64,000 nucleotides of DNA from Halotia wernerae (GTDB taxonomy: Bacteria > Cyanobacteriota > Cyanobacteriia > Cyanobacteriales > Nostocaceae): positions 11,839 through 75,838 of the forward strand of contig JAYGHB010000016.1 of the NCBI GenBank assembly GCA_034931985.1, written 5' to 3'. The translations under genes and the position numbers were made by a program. Shown here in pieces: positions 23,878 through 32,794 of the stretch (its first letter is position 1; every line of letters begins with the position of its first letter). A model generated the notes under the pieces. That model had not been told where the DNA came from and did not search any database. It worked only from the letters and a program-made list of their open reading frames with translations.

Positions 23878-25764
23878 TTATGGAGCAGGAGCAGTCGGCT
23901 GTGGATTAGTTACCTGAGTTGGTGGAATCTGTTCGATAGGAATCAGTGCTTCCATCACCGACTTAACAATTGGTGCAGCGACAGTAGAACCATAAGCATT
24001 TTCTCCTTTTGGTTCATCTGCTAATGCCAACACTACATAGCGGGGAGACTCTACTGGTAAAATAGCCACGAAGCTAGTGATTCTAGCACCCTTGATATAA
24101 CCACCAGAGGGACTAGCTTTTTGGGCTGTACCAGTTTTACCCGCAATGCGATATCCCGTAATTTGAGCCGGCTTGCCACTACCTTGGGAAACAACAGTTT
24201 CCATCATTTCTACTACCTTTTGGGCGATCGCACTAGAAAAAATTTGACGTGGTGCAGGGCGAGGAGGTGAATAATGCATCTGCCCTTTACTATCAATTAG
24301 TCCCTGAACTACATGGGGCGTGACCAGTTTACCACCATTAGCTAAGGCTCCGTGCAGTTGCACCAACTGTAGTGGTGTCAAAGAAAAACCTTGCCCAAAA
24401 GAGCTAGTTGCTGGTTCAATGGGTGAGGCAATAAATTCTTCTTGAGTTTTGAGGCGACCGCTAACTTCAAAAGGTAAATCTGTATCTACTTTTTGTCCTA
24501 GCCCCAAGCGTTCTAGCCAGTTATAGTAGATCGAAGGACGCAATCGCTGGATAATTTGCACCATACCAACGTTGCTGGAGTTTTGCAGAATTTGAGCAAT
24601 GTTAATTCGTCGATAACCATTGACCACAGCATTTTTGATCACCCGGTCGGCTACTTTAATAGTACCGGGATCATCAAACAAGTCATCCGGTTTAATCACA
24701 CCATTTTCTAAAGTGATCGCCACATTCAAAGGCTTGAAAGTTGATCCCGGTTCATAAAGATCCGCTACCGTCCAATTTTTAAACAATGAAATATCGGCTT
24801 TCGAGTACTCATTGGGGTTATAGGTAGGCTCACACACTAAAGCAAGTAGGGAACCATCTGAGGCATCCATCACGATAACCGCGCCGCGTTTCGCGCCAAA
24901 CTTCTCCAATTGTTCTTTGAGAGCAATGCGAGCAGCTCTTTGTAGGCGACTATCGATAGTCAGTTGTAATTGTAAGTCATCAAAATGCAGAAATCCCTCT
25001 GGTGCATGATCCGGCATCAAGGCTCCGTTACCTGCACGACTCAGGCGCACCGTCTGCATAGAACGTTCTAATAACTTCTCTTGGCTATATTCCACCCCTG
25101 CTTGACCGCGACGGTCAATATTCACATAGCCCACCACAGCAGCAGCCAAATCTTCTGTCGGATAAAATCGGGAGTATTTTTGAATGATTTCCAAGCCATT
25201 TAAACGCAATGTGCTGATGCGATCGGCAGTTGCTTCTGGTAAGGCAGAAGCAAGGGTAATCCCACTTTTTTGGCTTTGAAAAGTTTTTACTAATTCAGCA
25301 GGTTTTTTGTCTAGTATTGGGGCTAGTTGATCTGCCATTACTTCATTAGACCTTTCAAACAGTTTGGGATGAGCAAATACTGTATACACAGGACGGTCAA
25401 TTGCTAACACATTTTTATTTCGATCCACCACCAAGCGACGAGGTGTAAAAGGTCGCAAATTTACCATTTGTTGATTTCGTGCCTTCTGCGTTAGCTTGAA
25501 ACCTTGGACAATTTGCAGCCTGTATAAATTGATGCCTAATCCCAAACCTGCGGCAATTAATATGCCCCATACTATTAACACTCTGGATTTGGTGTTCGGA
25601 ATCTGATCTTGGGTCTTAGAGGTAGGTGTCTCCATCCCCTCTCGCCTGAAAGACTTTGGTCGCCTCGTAAATGCTGAGCGCCAAAAACTCCTCAATTTTG
25701 ATTTGTTTGGTGACTTCTGTATTGGTTTCATCCGTTGTCTTTTGTCATGAGTAGTCCACCACAT
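23878..25764 (-). CDS. ftsI: Septal peptidoglycan transpeptidase FtsI (PBP class B)
   Basis: A 628-residue class B penicillin-binding protein. It has a basic N-terminal cytoplasmic tail (~60 residues), one transmembrane helix ('VLIVWGILIAAGLGLGINLY'), a PBP dimer domain, and a transpeptidase domain. The catalytic motifs are SxxK in 'EPGSTFKPLNVAI', SxN in 'QNSSNVGMVQI' and KTGT in 'RIAGKTGTAQKAS'. It cross-links septal peptidoglycan during division. The start could be ATG 25764 or, with a more usual N-terminus, ATG 25731 (MKPIQKSP); neither has a strong ribosome site. An FtsL-like gene lies 126 bp upstream, the ftsL-ftsI order seen in many bacteria. The C-terminal tail is Pro/Thr-rich. Confidence 0.92.
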   Translation of the reverse strand: MWWTTHDKRQRMKPIQKSPNKSKLRSFWRSAFTRRPKSFRREGMETPTSKTQDQIPNTKSRVLIVWGILIAAGLGLGINLYRLQIVQGFKLTQKARNQQMVNLRPFTPRRLVVDRNKNVLAIDRPVYTVFAHPKLFERSNEVMADQLAPILDKKPAELVKTFQSQKSGITLASALPEATADRISTLRLNGLEIIQKYSRFYPTEDLAAAVVGYVNIDRRGQAGVEYSQEKLLERSMQTVRLSRAGNGALMPDHAPEGFLHFDDLQLQLTIDSRLQRAARIALKEQLEKFGAKRGAVIVMDASDGSLLALVCEPTYNPNEYSKADISLFKNWTVADLYEPGSTFKPLNVAITLENGVIKPDDLFDDPGTIKVADRVIKNAVVNGYRRINIAQILQNSSNVGMVQIIQRLRPSIYYNWLERLGLGQKVDTDLPFEVSGRLKTQEEFIASPIEPATSSFGQGFSLTPLQLVQLHGALANGGKLVTPHVVQGLIDSKGQMHYSPPRPAPRQIFSSAIAQKVVEMMETVVSQGSGKPAQITGYRIAGKTGTAQKASPSGGYIKGARITSFVAILPVESPRYVVLALADEPKGENAYGSTVAAPIVKSVMEALIPIEQIPPTQVTNPQPTAPAP

Positions 25765-25890
25765 CTACTTTATAAGTAAGTTTGTAATCAGGATTTAGTA
25801 CAAACCCTGCAAAGTTGCCTTACCATAGCACTCCATTTGTCACGAGTTAGAGTCTTAATGACAAAAACTAATGACCCTTGACTCTCAACT

Positions 25891-26538
25891 TTAGTATCCC
25901 AGTGGCGAGGGAATATACTGTTGCGTTTCAGACTTTGGTGGTTCGCTAGAGGGTGTTGGATTAGAACCATGAGATGCTGGTGGCAAAAAGATTGTCCTTG
26001 CTGGAGTTGGGGACACCAATCCTGTTGTTGGTCGTTCTGCTTCCTCAGCCATTTTGTTGGTTAGAGTGGCGTTGGTTGTTGTTAGTTGTCGCTCATTACG
26101 TTGCAGATTTTGCAGTCTGTGGTAATCTTGGCTCCAAAGTTCTTGGGAATATACTGTCCAACCATAAACTACCAGAGTTGCTGCTACCAAAAAAAATGCC
26201 ACAACTGAGGAATAATGATGCAAGTTGTATAGTCGCAGTAACCATAAAGGTGCTGTTTTAGAATTAGATACTATAGGTAGACGGTGGAAGCCAGTCCCTA
26301 GACTTTTCTGTGCCGTATTTGAATGCTCTTGGAGATTTGAGACTGGTTGCTTGCCCAAATCTTGTATACCACTGGTAGTAGAAAACGATAATTTTTTTGA
26401 AGAACGCTGTTGTTTTAAAGAGGATATCGATGAAGTTTCAGCAGCAAGCGTAGATACACTCCGTGCGGCTGACCTGAGACGTGCGGAGCGTCGCTTCCCT
26501 ACAGATGGGGTGTAATCTCGTTTACGAGCAGCGGCCAT
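25891..26538 (-). CDS. FtsL-like bitopic division protein
   Basis: A 215-residue protein. A basic, Ser-rich cytoplasmic region (~110 residues) is followed by one transmembrane helix ('SSVVAFFLVAATLVVYGWTVY', split) and a short Leu/Gln coiled coil ('HRLQNLQRNERQLTTTNATL'). The tail is Pro/Ser/Thr-rich. Architecture and position directly upstream of ftsI are those of FtsL, which has very little sequence conservation. The identification rests on topology and neighbourhood and not on sequence motifs. Confidence 0.65.
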   Translation of the reverse strand: MAAARKRDYTPSVGKRRSARLRSAARSVSTLAAETSSISSLKQQRSSKKLSFSTTSGIQDLGKQPVSNLQEHSNTAQKSLGTGFHRLPIVSNSKTAPLWLLRLYNLHHYSSVVAFFLVAATLVVYGWTVYSQELWSQDYHRLQNLQRNERQLTTTNATLTNKMAEEAERPTTGLVSPTPARTIFLPPASHGSNPTPSSEPPKSETQQYIPSPLGY

Positions 26539-27050
26539 AAGTTTTTTAGAATTAGAAATAATGTATTTTAGATCAGTTGTTTGTTTTTGCTAAGGTTAAA
26601 ATCGCCTTTTGGGTGATCAGGACTTAGGACACCTTTAATATTTCTGATAGATAGCTGTACTGATGTTTGCATCACTTAGTGATTGCAACGCTTGTAGTCA
26701 GCGAGCAGTCATTGGAAAAACTGAATCATTAGAGGTATTGCATCTAAGTATGGCAACGTTATACACCAAAGGCCAAGAGTTCGCGAAAACTATGACAATT
26801 TTTGGTATGATAGCCCGATTACCCACAAACCTTGATCATCTACATTCGGTAATTAAGTTACTTTGCTCTGGGCTTGGAAATTAAAGAAAGTAATCAGCCT
26901 ACTGCATAATAACTAAACTAAAAAAAAAATCAACCTAAAGTATTGCTTTTAAATATGTAATCGCCGACCTTTAAAAAAAAAGCAACAAATAGGTTATCTT
27001 ATTCAACAGGCGAAATATTTTTAATGCCGCAATTTGGTGAAAGAGGAGTT
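26539..27050. promoter_or_regulatory. Divergent spacer between ftsL-like and lipoprotein genes
   Basis: About 510 bp. A plus-strand frame at 26663-26884 (73 codons) has no ribosome site or family and is not believed. The region must contain the promoters of both flanking genes. TATGAT at 26803-26808 is a possible -10 box but is not supported further. Confidence 0.4.
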
Positions 27051-27224
27051 ATGAGAACAAAAATCCTTGGTTTGGCTTTAATGTTAAGTCTGGCAGCAAT
27101 TGTCGGAGCCTGCGAAAACACTACTAACACACCGGCTGGAACTACTCCAGCACCTGGTGAACCAGCTGACACGGGGGCTACTCCTACTCCTACTGTTACT
27201 GTTACACCTGCTACAACACCCTAG
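27051..27224 (+). CDS. Small Thr/Pro-rich lipoprotein
   Basis: 57 residues from ATG 27051, preceded by AAAGAGGAG. The lipoprotein signal peptide is 'MRTKILGLALMLSLAAIVGAC', given here as a basic start, hydrophobic core and an I-V-G-A-C lipobox (Cys21). The mature part is only ~36 residues of Thr, Pro, Ala and Gly repeats ('TTPAPGEPADTGATPTPT'). It should be membrane-anchored, disordered and outside the cytoplasm. It is a common type in cyanobacteria with no known role. Confidence 0.75.
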   Translation: MRTKILGLALMLSLAAIVGACENTTNTPAGTTPAPGEPADTGATPTPTVTVTPATTP

Positions 27225-27237
27225 TCGTAGTCTAAAT

Positions 27238-27305
27238 CACGCCCAAAATTATGTTAGTGATGGAGTCCATCACTGTTTAGCTTAAGGTAATTAATTTTGG
27301 GTGTG
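27238..27305. ncRNA. Nested double-stem hairpin (structured 3' region or element)
   Basis: The outer stem is CACGCCCAAAATTA (27238-27251) with TAATTTTGGGTGTG (27292-27305), 14 bp with one G-U/A-C type change. The inner stem is AGTGATGGA / TCCATCACT (27256-27274). It begins 14 bp after the lipoprotein stop and could be its terminator, an RNA element, or a palindromic repeat. Confidence 0.45.
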
Positions 27306-27375
27306 TCTATTTACTCTACTTTTGTCAGTGGATAAAAGCCTTAAGCTTGCTAAAGTATCCGTTAATTTGGGGCAG

Positions 27376-27497
27376 CAGGTACAAGGACACTTGTGAGGGT
27401 GGTTATTACCTTAACTAAGTGTCCGCCTGTAACTGTTGGTTTGTGTAGCTCTGAGCCACAACATAGCAAGTTTAGGTCAGAACCTACTGGCCTAAAC
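27376..27497. ncRNA. Cluster of three hairpins, candidate structured RNA
   Basis: Stem 1 is CAGG...GGACACTT paired with AAGTGTCC.CCTG (27376-27429). Stem 2 is TTGTG paired with CACAA (about 27440-27462). Stem 3 is GTTTAGG paired with CCTAAAC (27470-27497). There is no ORF in this stretch on either strand. The strand and boundaries are unknown. It does not match tmRNA, RNase P RNA or SRP RNA as I know them. Confidence 0.35.
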
Positions 27498-27935
27498 ACT
27501 TGAGATATGATCATTGATAATTACTGTTGATTGTTCTCTACTAGTCCCTTCTTCATCTGGGAAAGTGACCTGATTATATAGTTTTACCTAATTTTATTCA
27601 AAAGTTTCTAAGCGTAATATTTTGCAAAGTAGCCTGCAGTAAAGCCTAATAGCGAACGTTTTTAGACTGAACTCTACACAATTTTTAAAGTATCTGGATA
27701 TATAGATCAAAAAATAACAATCCCTGCTCTTAACCTAACAACTAGCAACAAGCTAGCGCTTAAATGCTAGAAGATTGATTGGATGCAAGCATTGGTGTTG
27801 CAGCTAAGTGTTATTCCGTTTTCACCTGGAAATGGCAATAAATCAAGCGTAGTTGACCTTATTGATGATCTGTTGGTGTCAGGTTTGTAAAGTTTAAAAA
27901 ATCCATAGCATAGGACTCATATAATAAGGACAGTG
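27498..27935. other. AT-rich spacer, no gene seen
   Basis: No ORF with a ribosome site, no RNA gene and no recognisable repeat. It contains 'AACAACTAGCAACAAGCTAGCG', read as two partial palindromes around CTAGC, and AT-rich text. It leads to the exported-protein gene at 27936. Confidence 0.4.
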
Positions 27936-28250
27936 ATGAAGCAGATAAGATTTTCTGTTTTGAGTGTCAGCACTAGTATTTTGGTATGGTTAGGTAGCCA
28001 TTGGGGGACGGTAGTCATAGCGTTACCGCCACCAGAAGATACACCAGAAGAAATATTGCGGACAGAGATTATTGTAGATGCGCGATCGCCTATTGATGGC
28101 AAACATCTGAATGCTGCCGAATATGCACAATTGCAAGAGCAGTTGCAAGTTAGTCCTCCACCTAAACTGAGTACCAGTTTACGCCAGACTATTTACCTGA
28201 TACGGATACGTAATGCTTTACGTCAGTTTTTCCCCTTTTTAGATTTTTGA
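27936..28250 (+). CDS. Small exported hypothetical protein
   Basis: 104 residues from ATG 27936 (AAGGA 10 bp upstream). The signal peptide is 'MKQIRFSVLSVSTSILVW' with the core running on, and cleavage is probable near VIA-LPPPE. The mature part is ~75 residues with 'EEILRTEIIVDARSPIDGK' and a C-terminal helix ending 'ALRQFFPFLDF'. The family resembles conserved cyanobacterial secreted proteins of unknown role. It is followed 180 bp later by glgB on the same strand, but the spacing is too wide to assume an operon. Confidence 0.7.
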   Translation: MKQIRFSVLSVSTSILVWLGSHWGTVVIALPPPEDTPEEILRTEIIVDARSPIDGKHLNAAEYAQLQEQLQVSPPPKLSTSLRQTIYLIRIRNALRQFFPFLDF

Positions 28251-28432
28251 CGAATTTTTCAACGGCCAATAGATAGATATTTGCCTTATACTCTCCACCT
28301 TTCTCAGAAGGACTGATGACTCATTCTGATGTACGATAACTGTAGCGACAAAATGCAAATAAATGTAAAGAATATATATAGATATTACACAGCAGATTTA
28401 GTCAATCACTTTATTTAGATGTAGGTAGCTTC

Positions 28433-30727
28433 ATGTCCATGACCACGATTGTCCCTGAACAGGTTAACCGTATAGTTTGGAATCAGCATCACGATCCCTT
28501 TGAAATATTAGGTTCCCATCCCATAGAACAAAATGGCAAAAATGTCTGGGTTGTGCGAGCCTACCTACCAAATGCCAGTGCTGTATGGGTAGTCCTTCCT
28601 GAACAACGACAGGAATATCCAATGCAGACGGTGCATCATCCCCATTTTTTTGAATGCACGATTGAAACAGCAGAACTAACAAACTACCAGTTAAGGATTA
28701 AAGAAGGAGAACATGAGCGTGTCACCTATGACCCTTATGCCTTCCCTTCTCCCCGTTTAACAGACTTTGATTTACACTTATTTTCCGAAGGCAATCATCA
28801 CCGCATCTACGAAAAACTGGGAGCGCACCCTACGGAAATAGGTGGTGTTAAGGGCGTTTACTTTGCTGTATGGGCACCCAATGCTCGTAATGTTTCGTTG
28901 CTGGGAGATTTCAACCTCTGGGACGGGCGCAAACACCAAATGCGTAAAGGTTCCACTGGTGTTTGGGAATTATTTATTCCCGAAATTGGGGTAGGAGAGC
29001 ATTACAAATACGAAATCAAAAATTTTGAAGGCCACATTTACGAAAAATCTGATCCCTACGGTTTCCAGCAAGAACCTCGCCCCAAAACAGCATCTATTGT
29101 CGCCGATTTAAATGCTTACAACTGGGGTGACGAAGACTGGATGGAAAAGCGCCGTCATACTGATCCCCTCACCCAACCAGTCTCGGTTTACGAAGTACAT
29201 TTAGGTTCTTGGTTACACGCTTCTAGTGCAGAACCACCTAAACTGCCCAATGGTGAAAACCAACCTGTAGTTCCTGTTTCTGAACTAAGTCCCGGCGCAC
29301 GCTTCCTTACATACCGGGAACTGGCTGATAGACTCATTCCCTACGTCAAAGAATTAGGATACACTCATCTGGAAATGCTGCCCATTGCAGAGCATCCTTT
29401 TGATGGGTCTTGGGGTTATCAAGTAACTGGATACTATGCCCCCACATCCCGTTTTGGCACTGCCGGAGATTTCATGTATTTTGTTGACAAATGTCACCAA
29501 AATGATATAGGGATAATTGTGGATTGGGTTCCTGGTCACTTCCCCAAAGATGGACATGGTTTAGCTTTCTTTGATGGTAGCCACCTTTACGAACACGCTG
29601 ACCCCCGTAAGGGCGAACACAAAGAATGGGGTACTTTAGTGTTCAACTACAGTCGCCATGAAGTCAGTAATTTCCTAGCAGCAAATGCCCTCTTCTGGTT
29701 TGACAAGTACCACATTGACGGGATTCGTGTTGATGCTGTCGCCTCAATGCTCTATAACGACTACTGTCGTGAACCAGGAGAATGGCTACCTAACCAATAC
29801 GGCGGTAGAGAAAACCTAGAAGCAGCAGAGTTCCTGCGTCAGGTAAATCATACAATTTTCAGTTATTTCCCTGGCATTCTCTCAATCGCGGAAGAATCCA
29901 CCTCCTGGCCGATGGTATCTTGGCCTACCTACACAGGTGGACTGGGATTTAACTTGAAGTGGAATATGGGCTGGATGCACGATATGCTGGACTACTTCAG
30001 CATGGATCCGTGGTTCCGCCAGTTCCATCAGAACAACATCACCTTTAGTATGTGGTACAACCACAGCGAAAACTTCATGCTGGCACTATCCCATGATGAG
30101 GTGGTGCATGGCAAGAGTAACATCATCGGCAAAATGCCGGGAGATACATGGCAGAAGTTAGCTAATGTGCGTTGTTTATTTGCCTATATGTTTGCTCACC
30201 CAGGCAAAAAAACCATGTTTATGAGCATGGAGTTTGGGCAGTGGAGTGAGTGGAATGTTTGGGCTGATTTGGAGTGGCGTTTATTGGAATATGAACCGCA
30301 CCAACAGTTAAAAACATTTTTCCAGGATTTGAATTATCTCTACCGTTCTGAACCAGCCTTGTACACCCAAGATTTTGCAGAGCCGGGGTTTGAGTGGATT
30401 GACTGTAGTGACAATCGCCATAGTGTGGTTTCTTTCATCCGTCGAGACAAAGATTCTAATGGTTTCGTTGTCGTGATTTGCAACTTCACACCTCAACCGC
30501 ATTCTCACTACCGTATAGGTGTCCCAGAACAGGGATTTTATACTGAGTTGTTCAATAGTGATGCTCGTCCTTATGGCGGTAGCAATATGGGCAACTTAGG
30601 TGGTAAGTGGACAGATCAATGGTCGCTGCACAATCATCCTTATTCGCTGGATTTGTGTCTACCACCTTTAGGTGTATTGATTCTCAAGTTAGATCAGAAG
30701 AAGACTGCTGAAGCCTTAGGATCTTAA
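28433..30727 (+). CDS. glgB: 1,4-alpha-glucan branching enzyme GlgB
   Basis: A 764-residue GH13 enzyme with an N-terminal carbohydrate-binding (CBM48) extension (~1-230) and a TIM barrel. The catalytic Asp is in 'IDGIRVDAVASMLY', the catalytic Glu in 'SIAEESTSWPMV', and the third Asp in 'LALSHDEVVHGKSN'. The C-terminal beta domain ends 'PPLGVLILKLDQ'. It transfers alpha-1,4 segments to make alpha-1,6 branches in glycogen. Length and motifs are complete. No other glycogen genes are adjacent, which is normal for cyanobacteria. A 13-bp stem hairpin at 30809-30847 lies behind it. Confidence 0.97.
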   Translation: MSMTTIVPEQVNRIVWNQHHDPFEILGSHPIEQNGKNVWVVRAYLPNASAVWVVLPEQRQEYPMQTVHHPHFFECTIETAELTNYQLRIKEGEHERVTYDPYAFPSPRLTDFDLHLFSEGNHHRIYEKLGAHPTEIGGVKGVYFAVWAPNARNVSLLGDFNLWDGRKHQMRKGSTGVWELFIPEIGVGEHYKYEIKNFEGHIYEKSDPYGFQQEPRPKTASIVADLNAYNWGDEDWMEKRRHTDPLTQPVSVYEVHLGSWLHASSAEPPKLPNGENQPVVPVSELSPGARFLTYRELADRLIPYVKELGYTHLEMLPIAEHPFDGSWGYQVTGYYAPTSRFGTAGDFMYFVDKCHQNDIGIIVDWVPGHFPKDGHGLAFFDGSHLYEHADPRKGEHKEWGTLVFNYSRHEVSNFLAANALFWFDKYHIDGIRVDAVASMLYNDYCREPGEWLPNQYGGRENLEAAEFLRQVNHTIFSYFPGILSIAEESTSWPMVSWPTYTGGLGFNLKWNMGWMHDMLDYFSMDPWFRQFHQNNITFSMWYNHSENFMLALSHDEVVHGKSNIIGKMPGDTWQKLANVRCLFAYMFAHPGKKTMFMSMEFGQWSEWNVWADLEWRLLEYEPHQQLKTFFQDLNYLYRSEPALYTQDFAEPGFEWIDCSDNRHSVVSFIRRDKDSNGFVVVICNFTPQPHSHYRIGVPEQGFYTELFNSDARPYGGSNMGNLGGKWTDQWSLHNHPYSLDLCLPPLGVLILKLDQKKTAEALGS

Positions 30728-30808
30728 TATAAGGGGTGAGCATAGTTCCACCCTTTTTAGGTTATTGGAAAGTCAAATTTTTCAGGAAAACCTCGCAGTT
30801 AAGTGATT

Positions 30809-30847
30809 GTTAAGGCTCAAGTGACTTGCGATCGCTTGAGCCTTAAC
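30809..30847. terminator. Bidirectional hairpin between glgB and hpf-csd
   Basis: A 13-bp perfect inverted repeat GTTAAGGCTCAAG / CTTGAGCCTTAAC with a 13-nt loop containing GCGATCG. It sits between convergent genes (glgB ends 30727, the HPF gene ends 30894), so it may serve both. Confidence 0.6.
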
Positions 30848-30893
30848 ACATAATTAAGATCATTTTATGAAATGCGATCGCAAGTTCACGCCT

Positions 30894-31523
30894 CTATTCC
30901 CTCCAGTCCAATGGCGGTTCAATTAAGGTCTGCTTTGACTTACCAACGCGGACACCTGGTTTGTCAATAATTTTTACAGTGCTTGCTTGAGGCCCTTCTT
31001 CCCCCTGTTCTAGGGAAAAATGGACACCTGTACCAATTTCTAAGCGTTCAAAGTCGTCATGTAGAACGCTATTGCGATGAAAGTAGATTTCTCGACCATC
31101 CAAGGTTTTCAAAAAGCCATAACCTTGGTCTCTAAATAACTTCGTGACAAGTGCCGTTGTTTCTTGAACTTCTTCATGACTTTTGGAGCGATCGCTTTCA
31201 TGCTGCTGTTTAGTAAGCTTGACAAGTTGCTGACGAGCTGCACTAAAAGCATCTCGGATCACTGCATCTAGAGGTTCATATTGGTTACTCTCTGATGGAT
31301 TGCTTTCTGCCACAAGTTCATGACCAGGCGGTACAGTCATATCAATCCGCACCCGATAAGGAGAACCACTGCGGGGGCGATCATGTGTTTTTTCAATCGC
31401 AATGTGGCAACTACTGATATAGTTGCAAACATCCTCTAACTTGGCAATTTTTTCATTAACTAATGTATCAATCGCATTCGTTTTCTCTACATTGCGATAG
31501 GTAATTTCTGGTGGTATTCTCAT
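30894..31523 (-). CDS. HPF/RaiA-like ribosome-associated domain fused to cold-shock domain
   Basis: 209 residues from ATG 31523 (MRIPPEITYRNVEKT); the open frame continues to 31583 but starts there lack support. Residues ~1-110 resemble the HPF/YfiA domain ('LVNEKIAKLEDVCNYISSCHI', 'YRVRIDMTVPPGHEL'). Residues ~135-200 are a CspA-like OB fold ('TKLFRDQGYGFLKTLDGREIYFHRNSV'). This fusion is known in environmental bacteria and probably links ribosome hibernation or stress with RNA binding. It is downstream of a phosphoribosyltransferase gene on the same strand, 68 bp apart. Confidence 0.85.
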   Translation of the reverse strand: MRIPPEITYRNVEKTNAIDTLVNEKIAKLEDVCNYISSCHIAIEKTHDRPRSGSPYRVRIDMTVPPGHELVAESNPSESNQYEPLDAVIRDAFSAARQQLVKLTKQQHESDRSKSHEEVQETTALVTKLFRDQGYGFLKTLDGREIYFHRNSVLHDDFERLEIGTGVHFSLEQGEEGPQASTVKIIDKPGVRVGKSKQTLIEPPLDWRE

Positions 31524-31591
31524 ACTTCTTGTCTTGTCTAAATCCAAATCAGCAATCTGAAAAACCAAATTCCCCAACACCAATTCTGGCT

Positions 31592-32281
31592 TTATTGGCT
31601 CAGGAATAGTGGTTGATAATTTTTTGTAGCTTTTGTAAGTAGGCTGCGGACTTCATCATCCGTAGTTTGCGGAAAGATTTCGTACCAACGACCAACACTA
31701 TAGAAAGGGTCGGGTGTGGCGGCGCAGACAATATTTTCTACCTGACTTTTCAACTCTTGGTAGGTTTCGGGCGCAGCGACTGGCACAGCAACGACAATAC
31801 GAGCAGGTTGCTGTTGACGCACCGCCATCACCGCAGCCTTCATTGTTGCACCTGTTGCTAAACCATCATCTACCAATATGACAGTGCGCGCCCATAAATC
31901 TGGGAAGGGGCGATTGTCTCGATAAAGCTGTTCCCGTCTTTCTAGCTCCCGTTGTTCTTGGACGACGATGCTGGCTATGATCTCATCGGAAATATTTAGT
32001 TGATGCACAATATCTTTATTCAATACCCGCATGCCATCGGATGCAAGTCCCGTTTTGGGGAGCTTAGCTAACGCTCCCATTGCTAGTTCTTTGTCATTAG
32101 GCACGCCTAGCTTGCGAACCACAAGCACATCTAAAGTCGCATTTAATGCTTTGGCAACTTCAAATGCCACAGGTACACCACCCCTAGGTAGAGCTAACAC
32201 CAGCACATCTGGGCGGTTAGCATAATCTGCTAGCTGCCTTGCCAAGAACTGACCTGCTGCTGTTCGGTCTTGAAATAGCAT
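31592..32281 (-). CDS. Phosphoribosyltransferase-domain protein
   Basis: A 229-residue type I phosphoribosyltransferase-like protein. The PRPP-binding motif is 'TVILVDDGLATGATMKAAV' and the flexible-loop region includes 'LALPRGGVPVAFEVAKAL'. Proteins of this group (often beside HPF-CSD, dienelactone hydrolase or erythromycin-esterase-like genes) are mostly uncharacterised; the nucleobase substrate is not predictable here. It precedes the HPF-cold-shock gene and is likely cotranscribed with it. Confidence 0.85.
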   Translation of the reverse strand: MLFQDRTAAGQFLARQLADYANRPDVLVLALPRGGVPVAFEVAKALNATLDVLVVRKLGVPNDKELAMGALAKLPKTGLASDGMRVLNKDIVHQLNISDEIIASIVVQEQRELERREQLYRDNRPFPDLWARTVILVDDGLATGATMKAAVMAVRQQQPARIVVAVPVAAPETYQELKSQVENIVCAATPDPFYSVGRWYEIFPQTTDDEVRSLLTKATKNYQPLFLSQ

Positions 32282-32637
32282 GGTGTTAAGCTCCTAATTG
32301 TTGTCTCAGAAAGTCTGTTTTTAAGTACTAAGGTGCATTTGTCCTTGGCTTCCTACCTCGAATAACGGATCATAGTCTGGCAGAAGTTGAGAGCAAATAT
32401 CATTGACTTCCCCTGGCCTAATTGCCTCTAAACTGCTCGTGTTGTATTTTACCTCTAGATTGCTCTTAATGCATGACTTGCTATGGTTACTGACGCTAAG
32501 CAATAATGATTTCTTGCTACTGTTTTTGAGTTTTATGTTGATGAGTTGATCATAGGAACCTAAACATTACCTGTCCTCTGACTAGCGAGGCGACATCCTC
32601 AATCGATTAATCTACCTAATGGATGAATTATTGATCT

Positions 32638-32676
32638 GGCTAAGACTTCGGGCTAAGACTTCGGGCTAAGACTTTT
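32638..32676. repeat. 13-bp tandem repeat, three units
   Basis: CTAAGACTTCGGG is repeated with period 13. The first unit begins in CTGGCTAAG and the third decays into ACTTTTA. It resembles the short tandemly repeated repetitive sequences of heterocystous cyanobacteria, though those usually have 7-bp units. Confidence 0.8.
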
Positions 32677-32694
32677 ATTCAGTTATTCATCAGT

Positions 32695-32723
32695 GCGTTA
32701 GCGTAGCTTACCGTAGGTATCGC
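32695..32723. repeat. Small dispersed repeat-like sequence
   Basis: Text of the type GCGTTAGCGTAGCTTACCGTAGG followed by TATCGC (split here), with internal partial palindromes. It is characteristic of multicopy Nostoc intergenic repeats. Confidence 0.5.
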
Positions 32724-32794
32724 CTGCATCTGCAACTTAATTGGAATCGATTTCCTTACATCCCTTGATTTCTGGCAAAAACCAATCCAGTGCC

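Larger units (their letters stand above)
32282..32794. other. Spacer with tandem and dispersed repeats
   Basis: No gene is supported. It contains a 13-bp tandem repeat (GGGCTAAGACTTC, three units at about 32638-32676) and a small-dispersed-repeat-type sequence (GCGTTAGCGTAGC...GGTATCGC, 32695-32723). The promoters of the divergent phosphoribosyltransferase and TpsB-type genes must lie here. Confidence 0.55.

Noticed and set aside
26663..26884. 73-codon frame upstream of the lipoprotein gene
   Set aside because: No ribosome site, no recognisable domain, and irregular composition in an AT-rich spacer.
27225..27500. tmRNA, RNase P RNA or SRP RNA at the hairpin cluster
   Set aside because: None of the signature sequences of these RNAs (tag ORF, conserved P4 helix, GGAA-loop motif) is present.
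32638..32676. CRISPR-like repeat array
   Set aside because: The 13-bp units are contiguous with no spacers; it is a simple tandem repeat. No CRISPR array or cas gene is seen in the window.
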